Part shown: one piece after another, positions 5,696 to 5,899 of the stretch
Layout: the number at the start of each line of letters is the position of its first letter
How positions within the stretch are numbered: position 1 is the stretch's first letter
Made by a program: the position numbers and the translations under genes
The notes under the pieces: model-generated
Database searches by the model: none
The model's input: only the letters and a program-made list of their open reading frames with translations
What the model was told of the DNA's origin: nothing
From: an uncultured Parvularculaceae bacterium
GTDB lineage: Bacteria; Pseudomonadota; Alphaproteobacteria; Caulobacterales; Parvularculaceae
Direction of reading: 5' to 3'
Assembly: GCA_947259815.1 (NCBI GenBank)
Contig: CAMYNO010000253.1
Span: forward strand, 1-5,899
DNA: 5,899 nucleotides

Positions 5696-5899
5696 ATGGC
5701 AGATGCAGGAAAAATCGCCCGCCGCACATTACTGGTCGGTTCCGTCACCATCGCCGGCGGCGTCGCCTTTGGATATTACGCCGTTCAAAAGCCCCATAAA
5801 AACCCGCTCAAGGATGATCTTGGCGACGGCGAAGCGACGTTCAATCCCTGGGTGAAAATTTCGTCCGACACTGTGACCCTGATCGCGCCCCATGCGGAC
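5696..5899 (+). CDS. iorB: Molybdopterin-binding large subunit of isoquinoline 1-oxidoreductase-type enzyme, N-terminal part
   Basis: Only the first 68 residues are present; the frame is open at the right edge. The start ATG at 5696 lies 3 bp after the small-subunit stop. There is no strong Shine-Dalgarno, suggesting translational coupling. Residues 6-30 form a Tat-type leader: Lys6, twin arginine R9-R10 in ARRTLLVG, then a hydrophobic Gly/Ala/Val stretch ending near GYYAV. After a short linker, NPWVKISSDTVTLIAPHAD (50-68) matches the conserved N-terminal segment of IorB-type large subunits, normally continuing into M-G-Q-G-V of the molybdopterin-cytosine-dinucleotide domain; that part lies outside the window. 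Full-length relatives have about 700-750 residues. The IorB-type subunit is recognised by the small-subunit neighbour, the leader and this motif. Substrate specificity cannot be read from this fragment. Confidence 0.88.
   Translation, partial: MADAGKIARRTLLVGSVTIAGGVAFGYYAVQKPHKNPLKDDLGDGEATFNPWVKISSDTVTLIAPHAD

Overview
The window looks like an ordinary stretch of an alphaproteobacterial chromosome, moderately GC-rich. The pointers are the stand-alone NDUFA9-like Rossmann protein of the type common in Alphaproteobacteria, the leader-bearing aspartyl-protease protein, the IorA/IorB pair, and an intergenic palindrome of a style I recall from this class. I cannot place it to genus; Caulobacterales/Parvularculales-like is a guess. 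No transposase, integrase, CRISPR array or phage gene is visible.

Layout. (1) 1-412, minus strand: the 5' part of a secreted retropepsin-like protein of the family usually named 'ATP-dependent zinc protease', running off the left edge. (2) 584-3816, plus strand: a tight three-gene nucleotide-sugar operon. It holds an AGE-family epimerase/isomerase (probably acting as mannose-6-phosphate isomerase), a single-domain mannose-1-phosphate guanylyltransferase overlapping it by 4 bp, and UDP-glucose 4-epimerase 9 bp further on. (3) 3817-3912: a convergent intergenic space filled almost entirely by two hairpins. (4) 3913-4887, minus strand: an NDUFA9-like NAD(P)-binding protein with a GTG start. (5) 5055-5141, plus strand: tRNA-Leu(CAG) with encoded CCA and a good promoter. 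(6) 5231-5899, plus strand: the 2Fe-2S subunit of an isoquinoline 1-oxidoreductase-type molybdenum hydroxylase, then the start of its large subunit with a Tat leader, running off the right edge.

How the genes fit together. The operon would turn fructose-6-phosphate into mannose-6-phosphate and mannose-1-phosphate into GDP-mannose, and interconvert UDP-glucose and UDP-galactose. These are precursors for exopolysaccharide or lipopolysaccharide. The phosphomannomutase that must link the first two enzymes is not in the window. The Ior pair would form an exported molybdenum hydroxylase, with electrons passing through the two 2Fe-2S clusters of the small subunit. The protease, the NDUFA9-like protein and the tRNA have no evident link to the sugar operon.

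I see no clear novel system. The points most worth a second look are the isomerase/guanylyltransferase pairing, the two-hairpin intergenic element, and the DTGA motif in a protein family named as a zinc protease.
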